A stretch of 64,000 nucleotides of DNA, from NCBI GenBank assembly GCA_004352715.1, contig SCFE01000105.1, positions 665,472-729,471 of the forward strand. Reading direction: 5' to 3'. This document shows positions 44,701 to 57,525 of this stretch, piece after piece. Both the position numbers and the translations under genes were made by a program. Every line of letters begins with the position of its first letter. The first letter of the stretch is position 1. Under the pieces are notes generated by a model. That model did not search any database. It saw only the letters and a program-made list of their open reading frames with translations, and had not been told where the DNA came from. Origin of the DNA: Hofstenia miamia (taxonomy: Eukaryota; Xenacoelomorpha; Acoela).

Positions 44701-45979
44701 CTGAGGGAGCAACCCTAGATGAGAATGCAGAGTTTAAATTAGTATGATATGATGGAGAAAATATGTATGAAATGAATGAATTAGATAGCCTACCAGACAA
44801 TGAATTTGAAGAAGAATTTCAACATGACGTCAATGATGACAAGATACAACCAAGAGCAATGCCTAAAAAGGGCAGCAAAAACTAATATAAATTAACAAAT
44901 GCAGTGCCAATCAAATCCCAGAAAGCAAGTGAGACAAACAAACTGAACTGGAAGTAGATTGCAGGACCAAGAGAATGTTAGCCATTGGATGGAGATGAAA
45001 GAACTGCCTAGTTGTCCTCACTGCCTACTAAAGGGCAAAATGACCAACAGCAGTAGAACCACCACAATGCCTAGTAGTCCTCATCTCCAACTAAAGTGCA
45101 TTATGACCAACAGCAATTAAACTAATACACAGAGTAGCCTGCACCACCAACTAAAGGGCATGTGTATGAAAAGTGAGTATAGTCCCAACTTTCCTTCAAG
45201 TACTCCACACTGCCAACTAAAGGGCAATTGGAGGAATGAGTATCCAGGGGAAGGTGGAAGTGGTGGAAGAACTGTAGTAATATTAAAGCAACTAAAGGCT
45301 TACAGTACTGCAGAATCTGCACCTGGTCAAATGCTGACAGGATGTCCAGAAGGAAAACTGATCAAAAGGGGACCAACTGGAATCCATCAGCAGTAGTTCA
45401 GAAATAGAGTATGAACTGAGCACCAGCACTAAAAGACCACTTATACTCACTCAGGATGTGCTACAAGATCAATTTCAGGGACAACCATTTGCTCCACCAA
45501 GAGAAATAAAAGAATGTCCACAATTGGTGGGGAAAGCTCCACCCCTATTTCATACTGAACACAAGAATGAGATACAATGCATATGAGAAGCTCTCTCCAG
45601 AAACAAGAAGTCATATTAGAAAACAAATATAAACAGATGAAACAAACCCACCATTAGTACTTGACAAGGATAAACCACCTAATGGTCAACATGATTATCA
45701 TTATCAGTTACCCATAATGGATGAACAAATCTTTGGAAGGACCATACTTTAGAAGCACAGTAAACATAACTTTCAATGATAATTTTACACTATCCAACAT
45801 GCAGAACATAATAGTGTCAAAGGTGAAGATTGCAAACATAGAACAGATTAACATTGACAAAGACAATCTAACAGTGACATATGTTTTAAAAGAGAAAGAG
45901 CTTAACAACAAACTTGAAAAGCAACTACAACAGACACTATGAGTTGGTGACAGAAATAGAGTTCAACTAGTGATAATAG
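44701..45979 (+). pseudogene. ORF3 N-terminal half of copy B with QLKG repeats
   Basis: Directly after the pol end (DENAEFKLV then stop) comes MNELDSLPDNEFEEEFQ, matching MNDLDSVAEEEFQEEY of the minus copy. From 45010 to 45240 four QLKG-type units follow at about 60-bp spacing (CLLKGKMT, LQLKCIMT, HQLKGMCMK, CQLKGNWRN). Later GPYFRSTVNITFNDNFTLSNMQNI (45745-45810) matches the RPYFKSTTHITFEETFMLKDVQ block of the minus copy. Interrupted by stops; cut at 45980 by the LTR of element D. Function unknown. Confidence 0.75.
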
Positions 45980-47533
45980 TGTAGCATCACCCAAAAAAGG
46001 AATAAGCTGCAAAAGAAAGATTAACGTTGAATGATTACAGTGATTAAATATAATCAGAAATATGATTGTAAAATTTAGTTAATTATCTTATTTCATTTTT
46101 GTAAGATGCAAACAAGTTACAATATTGTGCATTTTGAGAAAAACACTGTAGCCGATTTAGTACTATTTGACAAATTGTAACAAGCGAAATTACACTTATG
46201 TAAGAACAGCCATATTGGCAGAAGATTTATTTGAAATTCAAAATCAGCAGGTACTTTACAATTTTTAAATAAATAGCTTGGAATTTAAGAGAAATTTGAT
46301 GAACAATAAATTCTTCAGAGTTTATTTTATTTTCATTCTTCATTTATCTGGTTTGATATTTAATAAAATGTTCAGCTAAGCAAGTTGTGTTGAGTAGTGG
46401 CTGGATTCCATCATGGGATCGATTTGAAGGGTCCTTGTGCCAGTCATGAAACCACACTTATGTTACGGTTAGGAGTTTTTTGATTCTTGCTTAGTCTGAC
46501 TATCGATCTATACATGTATGAAATAATAGATGCCCGAAATGACTGGATAGTCGAACATTAGGAATATATATCTATTTTTAATTGTAGGAGACTTGACTAT
46601 AATTGACCAAATAAATGACTTTACATGTACTGTTATTAAATGTAATTATAGGAAACTGCTATCTATTAATTAATTTACTAAACCAGTAATTTTATGGTAA
46701 TGGCTACTTTAATATTATTTAAATGCAGTTAGTGTCAATGCCCAATTGCTTTACTTAATCAAACCAACAAAAACTTTACAAAATTGAGTTTAAGTCAGTT
46801 ACAACTTGACATGAGTGCACGCACTGAGCTAAAGTAAGGCACACATAATTAGTTCCAGTTGAGCTGAGATGGTGCACTGGATTCATTCAATTGTTCATGA
46901 AGGAGAGGAACTGTGATGTGGAGATTGGCTTCGGGCAGTAGCCCACAGATGATTTAAAGAGGAAACATCACACAGCTTCGTCACCTAAATAGTGATGATT
47001 AGTACTCAATTAACCTAGCTAGTTAAGTAGAGAGGAAAAGCTTGGCAGTTCATTAATGTAGTAACTCCTCACCCGCAATTTACTGAGTGGTAGTTATTAG
47101 CAATACTACACGGTGCAAATAGGCCAGGTGGAGGATGTTACATGGCGACCATGACAAATAAGAACAAAGTCAATGGAGAGGAAACACACAGGGATACTCT
47201 TTCAAAACTCTGAAACAACTCAAAGGAAAAGGAAAAAGGAAGCAACAGAGCAGCAAACGGAAAAACAAAGTCAGCAAAGGCAGAAAACCTTAACCGCAAC
47301 AAGTGCAAACTGGACTCTTGAATTGTAACCAAACTGGAAAGCCACTACGACATCAAGAAATAATGACAAANTCACCTAAATAGTGATGATTAGTACTCAA
47401 TTAACCTAGCTAGTTAAGTAGAGAGGAAAAGCTTGGCAGTTCATTAATGTAGTAACTCCTCACCCGCAATTTACTGAGTGGTAGTTATTAGCAATACTAC
47501 ACGGTGCAAATAGGCCAGGTGGAGGATGTTACA
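45980..47533 (+). mobile_element. Element D: LTR retrotransposon inserted in ORF3 of copy B, body missing at a single N
   Basis: 5' LTR 45980-47142 (TGTAGCATCACCC...GATGTTACA), primer site at 47143 and leader to 47370, then N at 47371. 47372-47533 is identical over 162 bp to 46981-47142, that is, the end of an LTR. ATAG flanks both sides (45976-45979, 47534-47537). The coding frame of ORF3 runs on across the two flanks. The simplest reading is a complete element with very similar LTRs, its internal region collapsed in assembly. Confidence 0.82.
47371..47371. other. Single-N contig join
   Basis: One N; 162 bp to its right repeat 46981-47142 exactly. Hides the body of element D. Confidence 0.9.
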
Positions 47534-50060
47534 ATAGTGATTGCCACACTGGACAAGGTACTGCAATTCCTGTACAACATGAGTATGCAGGTACAAAATG
47601 TGTTTCTAAAATATAAATTACAAGATGAAACATCAATATCCCAATTGATCAAACTGGATCTTCAGCTTGACTACTGGGTTCAAGAATATAGATTGATGGT
47701 GGACCCTGGATAGCAATAGACCTTTATCAGCAGGTGAAGACAATAGAGATGACCACCACAGCAGAAAATCTAGAGAAAATCACACAGCTACACATCAAAT
47801 GTAGTCTAAACCAGAGTCAGGAGCACTTAAAGCAGATCCAGGAAATATGGAAAAACATGAAAGTCATGAAAACAACAGAAGAGAAATGGTTGAAAACTCA
47901 TAGAGGTCCATTGAGAAAATACCATAAGTCAGTAGAGGTTATTCTACAGGAACTGAACAAAGCCTATGAACTCAACACAAGAAAAGATTTTAAAATGCAT
48001 ATCTTTGAGGAACTTAATACACCAGAGATAAGGCACTGCACAATGTTATGGATCTTAGCAATATGCTTGACCCAGGTAGAAAATTTGAAATTGCCAGTGT
48101 CTAGAAAAGCCTGGATAAGAATCAGTAAGGCAAAAATGTATTAGATAGCATTCTCGCCTATAAACACAGCAACAAAAAATTGGCTGTTGAAGGGCACCAT
48201 AAAGAAATTCATATCCCCAGACAAGCAAGAGAAACTGGTACAAACAATCCAGAAGAAGATAATAAGAATCATCACAGAACAACAACTGTTGTGCAAGATC
48301 CCAATGGTTACAATTGTAAATGAGACTGGAAGATGCCCAAATGAAATAGCATTGTTTGATGAACCCACAAAAAATATATATGGGGAGCAACATTGGAAAC
48401 AAAACTGAGACAGATGGAGGAGCAACCATGGCTCACAACTCAACAACTGGTAAAAAGCAGGATAGCAAACACAATAGAAATAATGGAAACAATAAAGGCC
48501 AAAAACATTGGTGAGATCATAATGAAAGAAACACAACAATTCACAAGGAAAATCCGTAATGCTCATTTTTTAAAATAATAAAGAAGCTGAAGAGATGTCA
48601 AAGGAAGGAATCATTAAATCATTTGAGATCTTAGAGATGACAACAAAAACTCAGGCTGAAATTAATCCAGAAGATGAACTGTTAACATTTACCAGTGTGA
48701 TATTCTCTCCAAAAACCCAGCAGCACATGGACAAAATCAATATGGAGAAGTGGGGAAATCTAAGCCCAGTAAGCACAATAGAGTGGGTTGACACAGAAGA
48801 CAAATGATACCTTATAGAAATCAAGATAACATGAGAAAAAGAAACAGAGATAGTAGCCTGAAATTACCAACAAACCAGAGAGAATCACACTCTAGCTAAT
48901 ATGAAGATAATTTTTACAGAAGCATTCATGAGAATGGAACTAAGTGAAATACTGAAACCATATAACCAACTGGTAGTGGATGCAGAATGCATAACTTCCA
49001 GAATCAAAATACAACCCATGAAAACATTAAAACTGAGAAAATGAGGTCTAACCCCCAAATTCTGGGAAAAGCTGCAAGATGTGAAAATGAATTACCCAGC
49101 AATGATTGGAATGGCAATGGCACCAACAAAAACAGGAGATTATGCAAATATAGAGGTGCAAATAGAAATGAAAATTCTCAAGTGCATTCCACCTAAGATG
49201 ATATCCATCCCCATGTTACTACAACGATGGTGCTTACCAAAGGATAGAAAAGTAGCAAAAGGTATAAACATGAATTTAAAACGTACACTAACATGAAGGA
49301 GAATGCAAAACAGCTGATAACATCAGAAGCTTATAGAAAAACAAAAGTGATAATGCTAAAAGAAGACAATAAGGAAAGAATCTTCATAGAAAGAACAATA
49401 ACCCCATATGAACTTTACACAGATGGGGAACTGATACACCTACAACTCCAGGAGCTGAGAAATGAGATAGAGAAGAGATCTCTGCAAACAATAATACTAT
49501 TCTCAGGTGTGAACAATATTGTGTGGTTGGACATTTGGAATAAGGAGTACAGACACTATGATGTATCTAAGAGGATTGAGATTATAATGATGATATTCAT
49601 GGAGAAAAATAATCCTGAAGAAATCACTAAAGACAACATAAGAAACAATATCAGTTTTTTCTATAAAGATGTTGAAAACACAAAAAGCCTTCTGAATGTT
49701 TTTAAATTCTTTTATCCTGAAAACAGACTAAAAGAAGAACTTGCACTGATGACATTGATGATCGTCCTAAAGGGCTTGCAACTATACACCAAATTCTATC
49801 CAATCTTTACAGAGAAGATAAATGAGCTCAGGCAAATAACATCAATAACCAAGTCAATCAGAATGACAAGAATGATAAAATAAACAGACACAATGACTAC
49901 GGAGAAAGAGGCTGTCCTCAAATTAACAAAGCAACCTGAATTCGTGGAAACAACATGGGAAGAGCAAAAAGCAGAAACGCTAATCAGGAGAGCCAACACA
50001 TTAGTACATGGAGATAGAGCTATCCTAAAATCAACACAAGCTGAGGGGCATACAGTATAA
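47534..50060 (+). pseudogene. ORF3 C-terminal half of copy B (unknown protein)
   Basis: Open pieces at 47504-47713, 47734-48144, 48187-48408, 48393-48578, 48595-48807, 48987-49196 and 49293-49883 align block by block with the minus copy. Examples: IKCSLNQSQEHLKQIQEIWK / IKCSMTQTPEHLKNIMEVWK; IVNETGRCPNEI / LANKTGICPAEI; NKERIFIERTITPYELY / NKERIYIEGTVTPYDLY; ILFSGVNNIVW / ILFSGINDIVW; RIEIIMMI and RNNIS-FY. Predominantly helical and charged, with no long hydrophobic segment. Its retention in diverged copies suggests a function for the element. Unrecognised; not env-like by eye. Confidence 0.75.
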
Positions 50061-50156
50061 TCCCATTAAATGAAGAAAAGGAAAGAAAAAGAAACCTAGA
50101 TCAAATATTATATTAAAAACACAAAACTCTGACTTACTGATTTATCATTTAATAGA

Positions 50157-51317
50157 ATTAGCATCACCCCACGTAATTTGAAAAAATTGTAAAGCCAGTA
50201 ATTGCCACTTTCACTTTTTGTAAAATCACAAATTTTAGCACGCAGCCATTAGCATGCAGAAATATTCTACATGGACTGCAGAAATTGAATAAGCAACAGG
50301 TACTTGTTTGCACAATAAATATGTTTGTTATAGATTACTATAAATATGTACAAAGTGAATTATTATGTTTATGGAAAATAAATTCCTTGGAATTTACATT
50401 ATCTTTATTCAGTTTGATAAATTACTTAAAATGCGCAGCTAAGCATTTCATGTGCTGTTGTGAGGGAATGTTAAATGGTTTTAGCCTTGATCAATGCTCA
50501 CAGTTAAGTTACCACTAGGCATAGGGAGATTTTGAATCATGCTTAGCTGGCTAGCAAGTGTTTGGTTTGCATATATTAATAAATCCAAAATAGGCTAGTC
50601 AGCCAATCCTAGGCATTATTTATGTTATTTTAGATCCAAATTCTTTACATCATAGGAGACCTATAGTTGACTGATAATGACCATTCTATCTATTATATCA
50701 TATTGTCAACTTTTTATTATTTTTAAATGTAGGTTAGGAAGCTGCTCTAGTTTATACTTAGTTTGTATACAGTTTACTTTTTATCTTGTTGCAGCTAGTG
50801 TCATGCCTTGTTGCTATGTGGAGGCTAGGAAGCTGCTCTAGTCACTACATAGTTTTTAATAGTTTAGCAGCTAGTGTCAATGCATTTGTTACTCATTATG
50901 TTGTTATGTTAACACCACACAACATTGAGTGTGAGAGATAAGTCGAATTGTGACTGGTTTTTTACTAGCACAATTAGTTAGGGCACACATAATAAACATT
51001 GTCCATTGAGCTTGGGCTGAGTTGCTGGAATATGGAACCCTCGGAGCAGTGGATGGACCCTTGGCGACTGGATCCAGCTTTGGGCAGTTGCCCACTTCTG
51101 TAACATCGAACTGGAATCTCTTGGAGCTACCTAAACAGTAGTGGTTACTTATTAGGCTTCTTTAGAACCTAATGTTAGTTAATTCTAGTGTAAATTATAG
51201 TGGAGACAGACGGTTCGAAAAAGATAAACATTATCCCACTAAGGAGAAACTACATGGCTGTGTAACTAAATAGATACTGCTAAGAGCACATCTCAGCCGG
51301 GGGGTGATGATTCTACA
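50157..51317 (+). mobile_element. Diverged LTR, probable 3' LTR of copy B
   Basis: It starts AATTAGCATCACCCC, where the relatives have TGTAGCATCACCC, and ends GGTGATGATTCTACA against GAGGATGTTACA. Internal blocks CAGCTAAGCA, GCTAGTGTCAATGC, GGGCAGTTGCCCACTT and GCTACCTAAACAGTAGTG keep the same order as in the 45980 LTR. It lies about 100 bp after the end of ORF3. A second, shorter copy of the LTR end is seen at 51754-51826. Confidence 0.7.
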
Positions 51318-52251
51318 ATGAATGAAGTTATTTCAAACAAGATAAATTTACTTCAAAATTGCATCTAAGGCGATGAAAGCAAGACTAGCACAATTAATGG
51401 CAAATTAAAGAACAATCCCAAAATATATTTTGCAAGATATTAAAAAACGTTGTTGTAGAGTGTATTAAAATCCGTGATAGAAAATTTTTCAAAGTTTGAG
51501 ATTTAAATATGCATTTTGAATTTTACTGAAATTGGATTAATTAAAACTTTAAATTTTATAACAACAACATTAAATAAATTAATACCCTATTAATAGTACT
51601 AAGTTAATCTTGGCATTGCAAGTTGCTTAGAGTGCATATTGAAGAGCATACCAAATTATATTAGTATTTTTTACATTTTGGCAGTGTTTGCAAAAGCTAA
51701 GGTATTCCACTTGCTTCTCTGTGTTCTGTACTCTTCTTTGACATACACATTAGAGAGAATACTGCATGGTCGTGTAACTAAATAGATATGTTTAAGAGCA
51801 CATCTTAGCCTGGGTGATGATTCTGCTGTGCGAGGTATTTCTAAGTTTACTGTGCTTGTTGATTGGGTTGTTGTTGAGGTTAAGATATCGTTTTTAAAAT
51901 TGCCTAATTTTTCTTGAGTTCATTGCTCTTGTTCTAAGAATCTGTATTTCAGGGACACAGTGGATGTGTGTCAAGAGGCAAACTTGTAGGTTTAAACTAT
52001 TTGAAACGTAAACTTTTATTAAAGGAATGTGCACACTTTGCCCTATTTATACAATAAATCAGAAATAATTAACAACAATAATCAGCTAAGCTGGCTAACA
52101 GAAATGTTTACAAAATAAAATTCAAAAACTAATTACGTCACTCAGCATGACAACTAAATTAACCAATCAAAATTAAAGAATTGCGAATTGAGCTCAATTC
52201 AATGTTTAGTAATGAACAGTTCGATTTAGACTTCTGATGGTCCTGTTGCCA

Positions 52252-52289
<38 letters not shown>

Positions 52290-53403
52290 GCAGCCACATA
52301 ATTTTTCTGACAACTTTCCATGAGCATAACCCTAGCATGATCAATTCCTAAAATGAAAAATGAAATAGACACGAATCATTCTTAAAACAATTAAGAGGTC
52401 CTTTAGCAGCTTATTCTCAATGCATCATGGGATGAGCACTCATGAATCTTTGGATTTCAATATAACTTCATGCTTGTGTCAAAGACAATGCTTTTTTTAT
52501 CTGCATTCAATTGCAGCAAGGGGCGGATTCAAACGGGGGCTGAGGGGGCACGGGCCCCTCTAAAATATGAATACTTCATTAAAGTGGTGCAAAAAATTGC
52601 AAGCCAAATTTTTTTGTACCCAATAGGGTGCATCTAATTTTTGTATTCGAATTCAATAACATGGGCGGTCTTCACCAACATGCACCCTCACTAAAATTAC
52701 AAGAAACAATTTTGTGACTTCTCAAAACTCAACACAATTATTTGAAATTTAATAATTTCTTAGATTCTTGCAAGATTTTGCATTTGGGTTGCTTGATTTT
52801 CTTAAATATCATCAATATATTCAACAAAATGTATATAATTTGATGAATAGATACACATTCATAATTTTATGTGAACATTTTGCACTTTACTTAATCCTAT
52901 TTCATTAGAAATGCACTAAAAATTTCTTATTTGAAGTGCACATGAAATCCTATAGTTTGAAATCCATAATTTATTTAATTTAATGCATATTTTCTTGAAA
53001 AATATTACACAAAATACCATTGTTTCTAAAAATAATACTATTTTATTGAAAAATTTGATGCAATTTCACACAATTGCCCACTATCAATATTACTACTTTG
53101 GGCTGAACAAATGAAATAATTGAAATTTATAAAAAATTTTGTTGGGTCTTTAGTGTTGCACTGATTGCAGCATAGACGTTGCTGAAGAAGAATAGAGGCT
53201 CATATTGTACAATTATTACATATTTGATCAAATGGTGCATGGTTCAACTCTTGCGGGGAAGTTACATTTGTAGGCCATTTGCAAAGTTCAGCAACATGCT
53301 AGTTATTGTTTTATTTCTTAGTTTGAATCTAAATTATGCTAATAGTATTGTAGAATCTTGCCAACCTTCCCACTAATAAAGCTTAACTTAATTTAGGAGC
53401 TGC
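51318..53403. other. Non-coding stretch between gypsy elements
   Basis: Contains an LTR-end-like fragment (51754-51826), an (AT)n tract (52254-52288), and at about 52516 a single hAT-type terminus (CAAGGGGCGGATTC, then a G/C-rich GGGGGCACGGGCCCC) whose partner was not found. A 65-codon ORF at 53179-53376 has no recognisable content. Confidence 0.45.
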
Positions 53404-55059
53404 TGTGACATTTTTCCCTCCTTGACTAGTATGGTAGGTGACAGATCCCAAATTTCCATCTCTCTTCTTTGGTTCTAACTTTGAGTTGTTTGTTAATTAA
53501 ATTAATATCTGATCAACTAACATTGATAAGAAACTCACAACTATCCTTTTAGATACAAGACACGAGATAGATGGTACAATGTACAGGGTAAACTACCCGA
53601 CCTGAAGCAAAGCACAAAAGAGGAATTGCTATAATGAGCATTTCCATCCAATACTTAAACATCAAGAGAAACACCAACCACAACTCTAATGACTCAGTGC
53701 AGTGAAATAGTGTGCATGAATACAATAGTGACAATGTGTGATACCTTATTAATTTAGTGCATTGATTGTTCTTGTTATTAACGAGTTTGTAATATAATGG
53801 AAGCTCACAACCAGAATGCAATTGCTTGCTATGATTCATTACATATAATACCCTTACATATAAATAAATACATGTTACCCTAAAGTACATGTGAACAACC
53901 AATATGGTCATGTAAAAAAGGGAGAGTTGATGGTACTTAGGTCTGATGGTAACTATACCTAATGAAATCCATACATGATAACACAAACTAGTTTTGTAAC
54001 TTCCTATGAGGGGTAGATGAAATAGCATGATGAAATAAATGCAATAATACGAACAACAAATGATAGGAAAGCTAATACAAATAAAAAACCCTATCCTTAT
54101 ACCTAACTTATGACCACATTGGGTAAGCACCAGCTATTAACAATGCTCCCATTAACTGAAGTTGTGAACCACTGNATAGTGTGCATGAATACAATAGTGA
54201 CAATGTGTGATACCTTATTAATTTAGTGCATTGATTGTTCTTGTTATTAATGAGTTTGTAATATAAGGGAAGCTTGCAACCAGAATGCATTAGCTTGTTA
54301 GGTTTCCTTTCATATAATATCCTTACATATAAATAATTACATGTTAACCTAAAGTACATGTGAACAACCAATACGGTCATAACAAAAAGGGAAGATCGGT
54401 GTAACTATATGTAATAAATTCCGTACAGGATAACACAAACTGATTTCGTAACTTCCTATGAGGGCTAGATGTAATAGCATGATGTAATAAGTGCAATAAT
54501 ACGAACAATGAACAATAGGAAAGCTAATACGAGTAAAAACCCCTATCCTTATTCCTAACTTATGAGCACATCAGGTAAGCACCAGCTATCAATGATGCCC
54601 CTGTTAACTGAAGTCATGAACCACCATCTAGAATTCCCTAGTGCTCGAACATTTAGCTTTCCATGATAATTAATAAAATAACCTGACACAGAAATGCAAA
54701 GTAAATCCAGTAAATTCAAGTCATCACCAAAATGATAAATCACACAATTTTTATAGTGAAAAATAATAAACAGTCAAATATTTGACTAGTACCAGCTAAT
54801 CTAAGTTGTTGACAATTTCTAATTCTTTGATTTTCTTTTGTCTGCTGATGACGCACTTCTGCCTTAATTAGCATTTGCGATTTTGGTCTATTACTTTTTT
54901 GCCAAATGAATTAATATCAAAAATTACTGCACTACAATTTTACAAATAATTAATTAATCATAATCATGTGTTGTACAATTAATATTTATTTTAATATTCA
55001 GTCTTAGTTTCTTCCTCTATTTTTCTTAACTTGACCACACATGATTAGATTACATTACA
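53404..55059 (-). mobile_element. 3' LTR of the minus-strand gypsy copy, with an internal single-N join
   Basis: On the minus strand it starts TGTAATGTAATC (55059) right after a polypurine tract and ends AAAAATGTCACA (53404). N at 54175 joins two diverged versions of about 430 bp of the same LTR region (54176-54603 and 53717-54174, roughly 90 percent similar by eye). True LTR length is therefore probably about 1.2 kb. The family also supplies the fragments at 19491-20530 and 25240-25460. Confidence 0.8.
54175..54175. other. Single-N contig join inside an LTR
   Basis: One N joining two similar but non-identical versions of the same LTR stretch. Confidence 0.9.
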
Positions 55060-55070
55060 CTCCCCCTCCA
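55060..55070 (-). promoter_or_regulatory. Polypurine tract
   Basis: TGGAGGGGGAG immediately precedes the LTR start on the minus strand, the expected place for plus-strand DNA priming. Confidence 0.8.
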
Positions 55071-57524
55071 GCATAGCTAATTAAGGATCACAACTCTTTC
55101 TCCATGGACCATCTCGACAGCTTGTTTTATCATATCATTAGCATCTTGCATCTCCCACTCTGTTTTCTCGAACTTCTCATTTTTTGTCAGCTTCAGCACA
55201 ACCTCTTTTTCTGTTGTCACCAGTTTCTTATGTCTTAAGAACATAGGATTTTTCAACTTGTTTGAAATCATACACATGCTTCTCAGTTCGTTTAGTTTGC
55301 CATTGAATTCTTTGTAATATTTTTCATATAATTTCAAGCCCTTAATCACTATCATGAGCGTCATCATGGCGTCTACTCTGCTCATATGTGTTAATTCCAG
55401 GCGTACCGTTGTATTAGGATAGAAAAATTCATATGTGGACCTCAACGATTTTGATATTGACGCCTCATCATAGAACGTGCTTATGTTATTTCTTACTTCT
55501 TCTTGCGTTATTTGATCTGGATCATTCTTTCCTAATTGTATCATCATTATAATTTCCACTCTTCTCATGACAGCGTAGTATCTGTATTGAGAACTCCATA
55601 ACTCACCCCATACTATGTCGTTTATTCCGGAAAATAGTATCACCGTCCTTGTACTTCTTTTTTTTCAATTTCACTTTGCACCTTTTTGATTTGTTTGCGT
55701 ACCACTTCTCCTTCATAATATAAATCATATGGAGTCACTGTGCCTTCAATGTATATCCTTTCTTTATTATCATTTTTAACTAGAATCTCTTTGGATTTCT
55801 TGTATATTTCGTCTCTCACAATTCTTTCTGCATCCTCCAATTTATTTACATAGGTGTTCTCTTCATGCCATAAAGCTTTTACTGCCTTCTTATTTTTCAA
55901 TCGCCATGTTGGTAATAACATAGGTATGAACACTGTTGGCAGTGGTGTACACTTCAGTAAAGTAGTTAAAGTTTATTTTTCGATATCTTCATATGACCCC
56001 TTCATCTGTGATGTTGTTGCCATCCCAAATGTGGCGGGATAGTTATTTTTGCTCGTTTTTATACTTTCCCAAAACATATTGGTTAATCCATATCTCATAA
56101 GATTTTTCGCTGTTTCAGCCTTCATTACAATTTTCGATGTGATGCATTCAATATCGACTGCCAACTGATTATTCGGTTGTAACATTTGAATGATCTCCTG
56201 CCTTGTGAATGCTTTGGTACACAATATTTTTATCATAGACTTTGTTTCTCTTTCGTACACTTCACCGTATATTCTTTGTACTATGTTGTCTGTTTTTTCT
56301 CTTCATACCGTTATCTCTACCAGGAGATGTTCATTGTCTGTATCGACCCAAGATATTTCGCCCCACTTTTCCAAATTGACTTTATCTATCTCTCTTTGTG
56401 TGTTTGGCGTCAGTGCAATTGCATTTGATTGTAGCAATAACTCTTCCATTTTCATTTCTTCTTGCGATTTGCTGACCATCTCTATGATCTCTATTGGTCT
56501 ATTTTCTCCTTCCTTTCACATGATCTCCGATTTTTTAATTATCTTTGTGTAAGCGCATTGTGGGTATTCTCGGATGTATTTCCTCATTTCATTTGTTATG
56601 ATCTTGTTCACTTCTTTTGCTGCTATCTTCTGGATTGTTTCCATTGTGCTAGCACTCTCTTGTCTTATCAAGTTTCAAGTTGTCATCCACGGTTGCTGTT
56701 TAATTGCTCTCAATTTCGTATTTGAAGTAGCTCCCCACATGAATTTCTTTGCTTCGTTGTTTACTATGTCTATTTCAGCAGGACATATTCCTGTTTTATT
56801 GGCAAGTTCTACTATACTTGGTCTCCCCAGTGTGTGTTGCTGCGTCAATAAGTATACATAGTACTTTTCAAACTTTTGTTGTATCTTCTTGGTTGGCAAT
56901 AATGATAATATATCCACATGCTGTAACAACCATTGTTTTATGTTACTAGGTATTGGTGATATTGCTATTTCTTAGCATTTATTCTTTGCCATGCTCTTTC
57001 TTTCTTTTTTCCTTATCACCAGCACAAATTTTTCATTGTTTGTCAATGCTATACTGAGTATCCAAACTGACGTTCTTGCACATATGTGAGGTGCATTGAT
57101 TTCCTCAAAAATTATATTTCTAAATTTTCATTTCAAGTCCATCTCATACGCTTTTCTAATTTCCAGCAATGTCATCTCTACCATTTTATGATAAGTTTTT
57201 ATGGGCGATTCTATATCAATGACAGACCACTCTTCATGCATCAGCTTTTCTGTTTTCATCTCCTTCCACACTTCCATTATGTTTTTCAAGTGCTCTGGGG
57301 TCTGTGTCATACTGCACTTTATGTATAGGTTTCCTATTTCCTCCAAATTCTCTGAAATGCCAAGTATTTCCAATGTTCTGACTTGATAGTACATGTCTAT
57401 CACTATCTTTGGCTTGACCATTATTCTTTCCGCTGGCGTCATATTTTTATCTGTAAGTCTATGTTGATCATCTCTGAAATCGCCTCTCCACCTTTGTTCA
57501 TTATAAACACATTTTCCAGTTTCT

Positions 57525-57525
57525 N
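57525..57525. other. Single-N contig join in ORF3
   Basis: About 94 bp on each side (57431-57524, 57526-57619) are near-identical; only a few differences such as GGCGTCATAT against GGCGCCATAT. Confidence 0.9.

Noticed and set aside
48055-48566. Minus ORFs of 124 and 141 codons opposite copy B ORF3, rich in hydrophobic residues
   Set aside because: Antisense shadows of ORF3, which has a homologue on the coding strand of the other copy.
56186-56949. Plus ORFs opposite minus ORF3 that look membrane-spanning
   Set aside because: Shadow frames: Lys/Glu-rich codons read in reverse give Phe/Leu/Ser-rich sequence.
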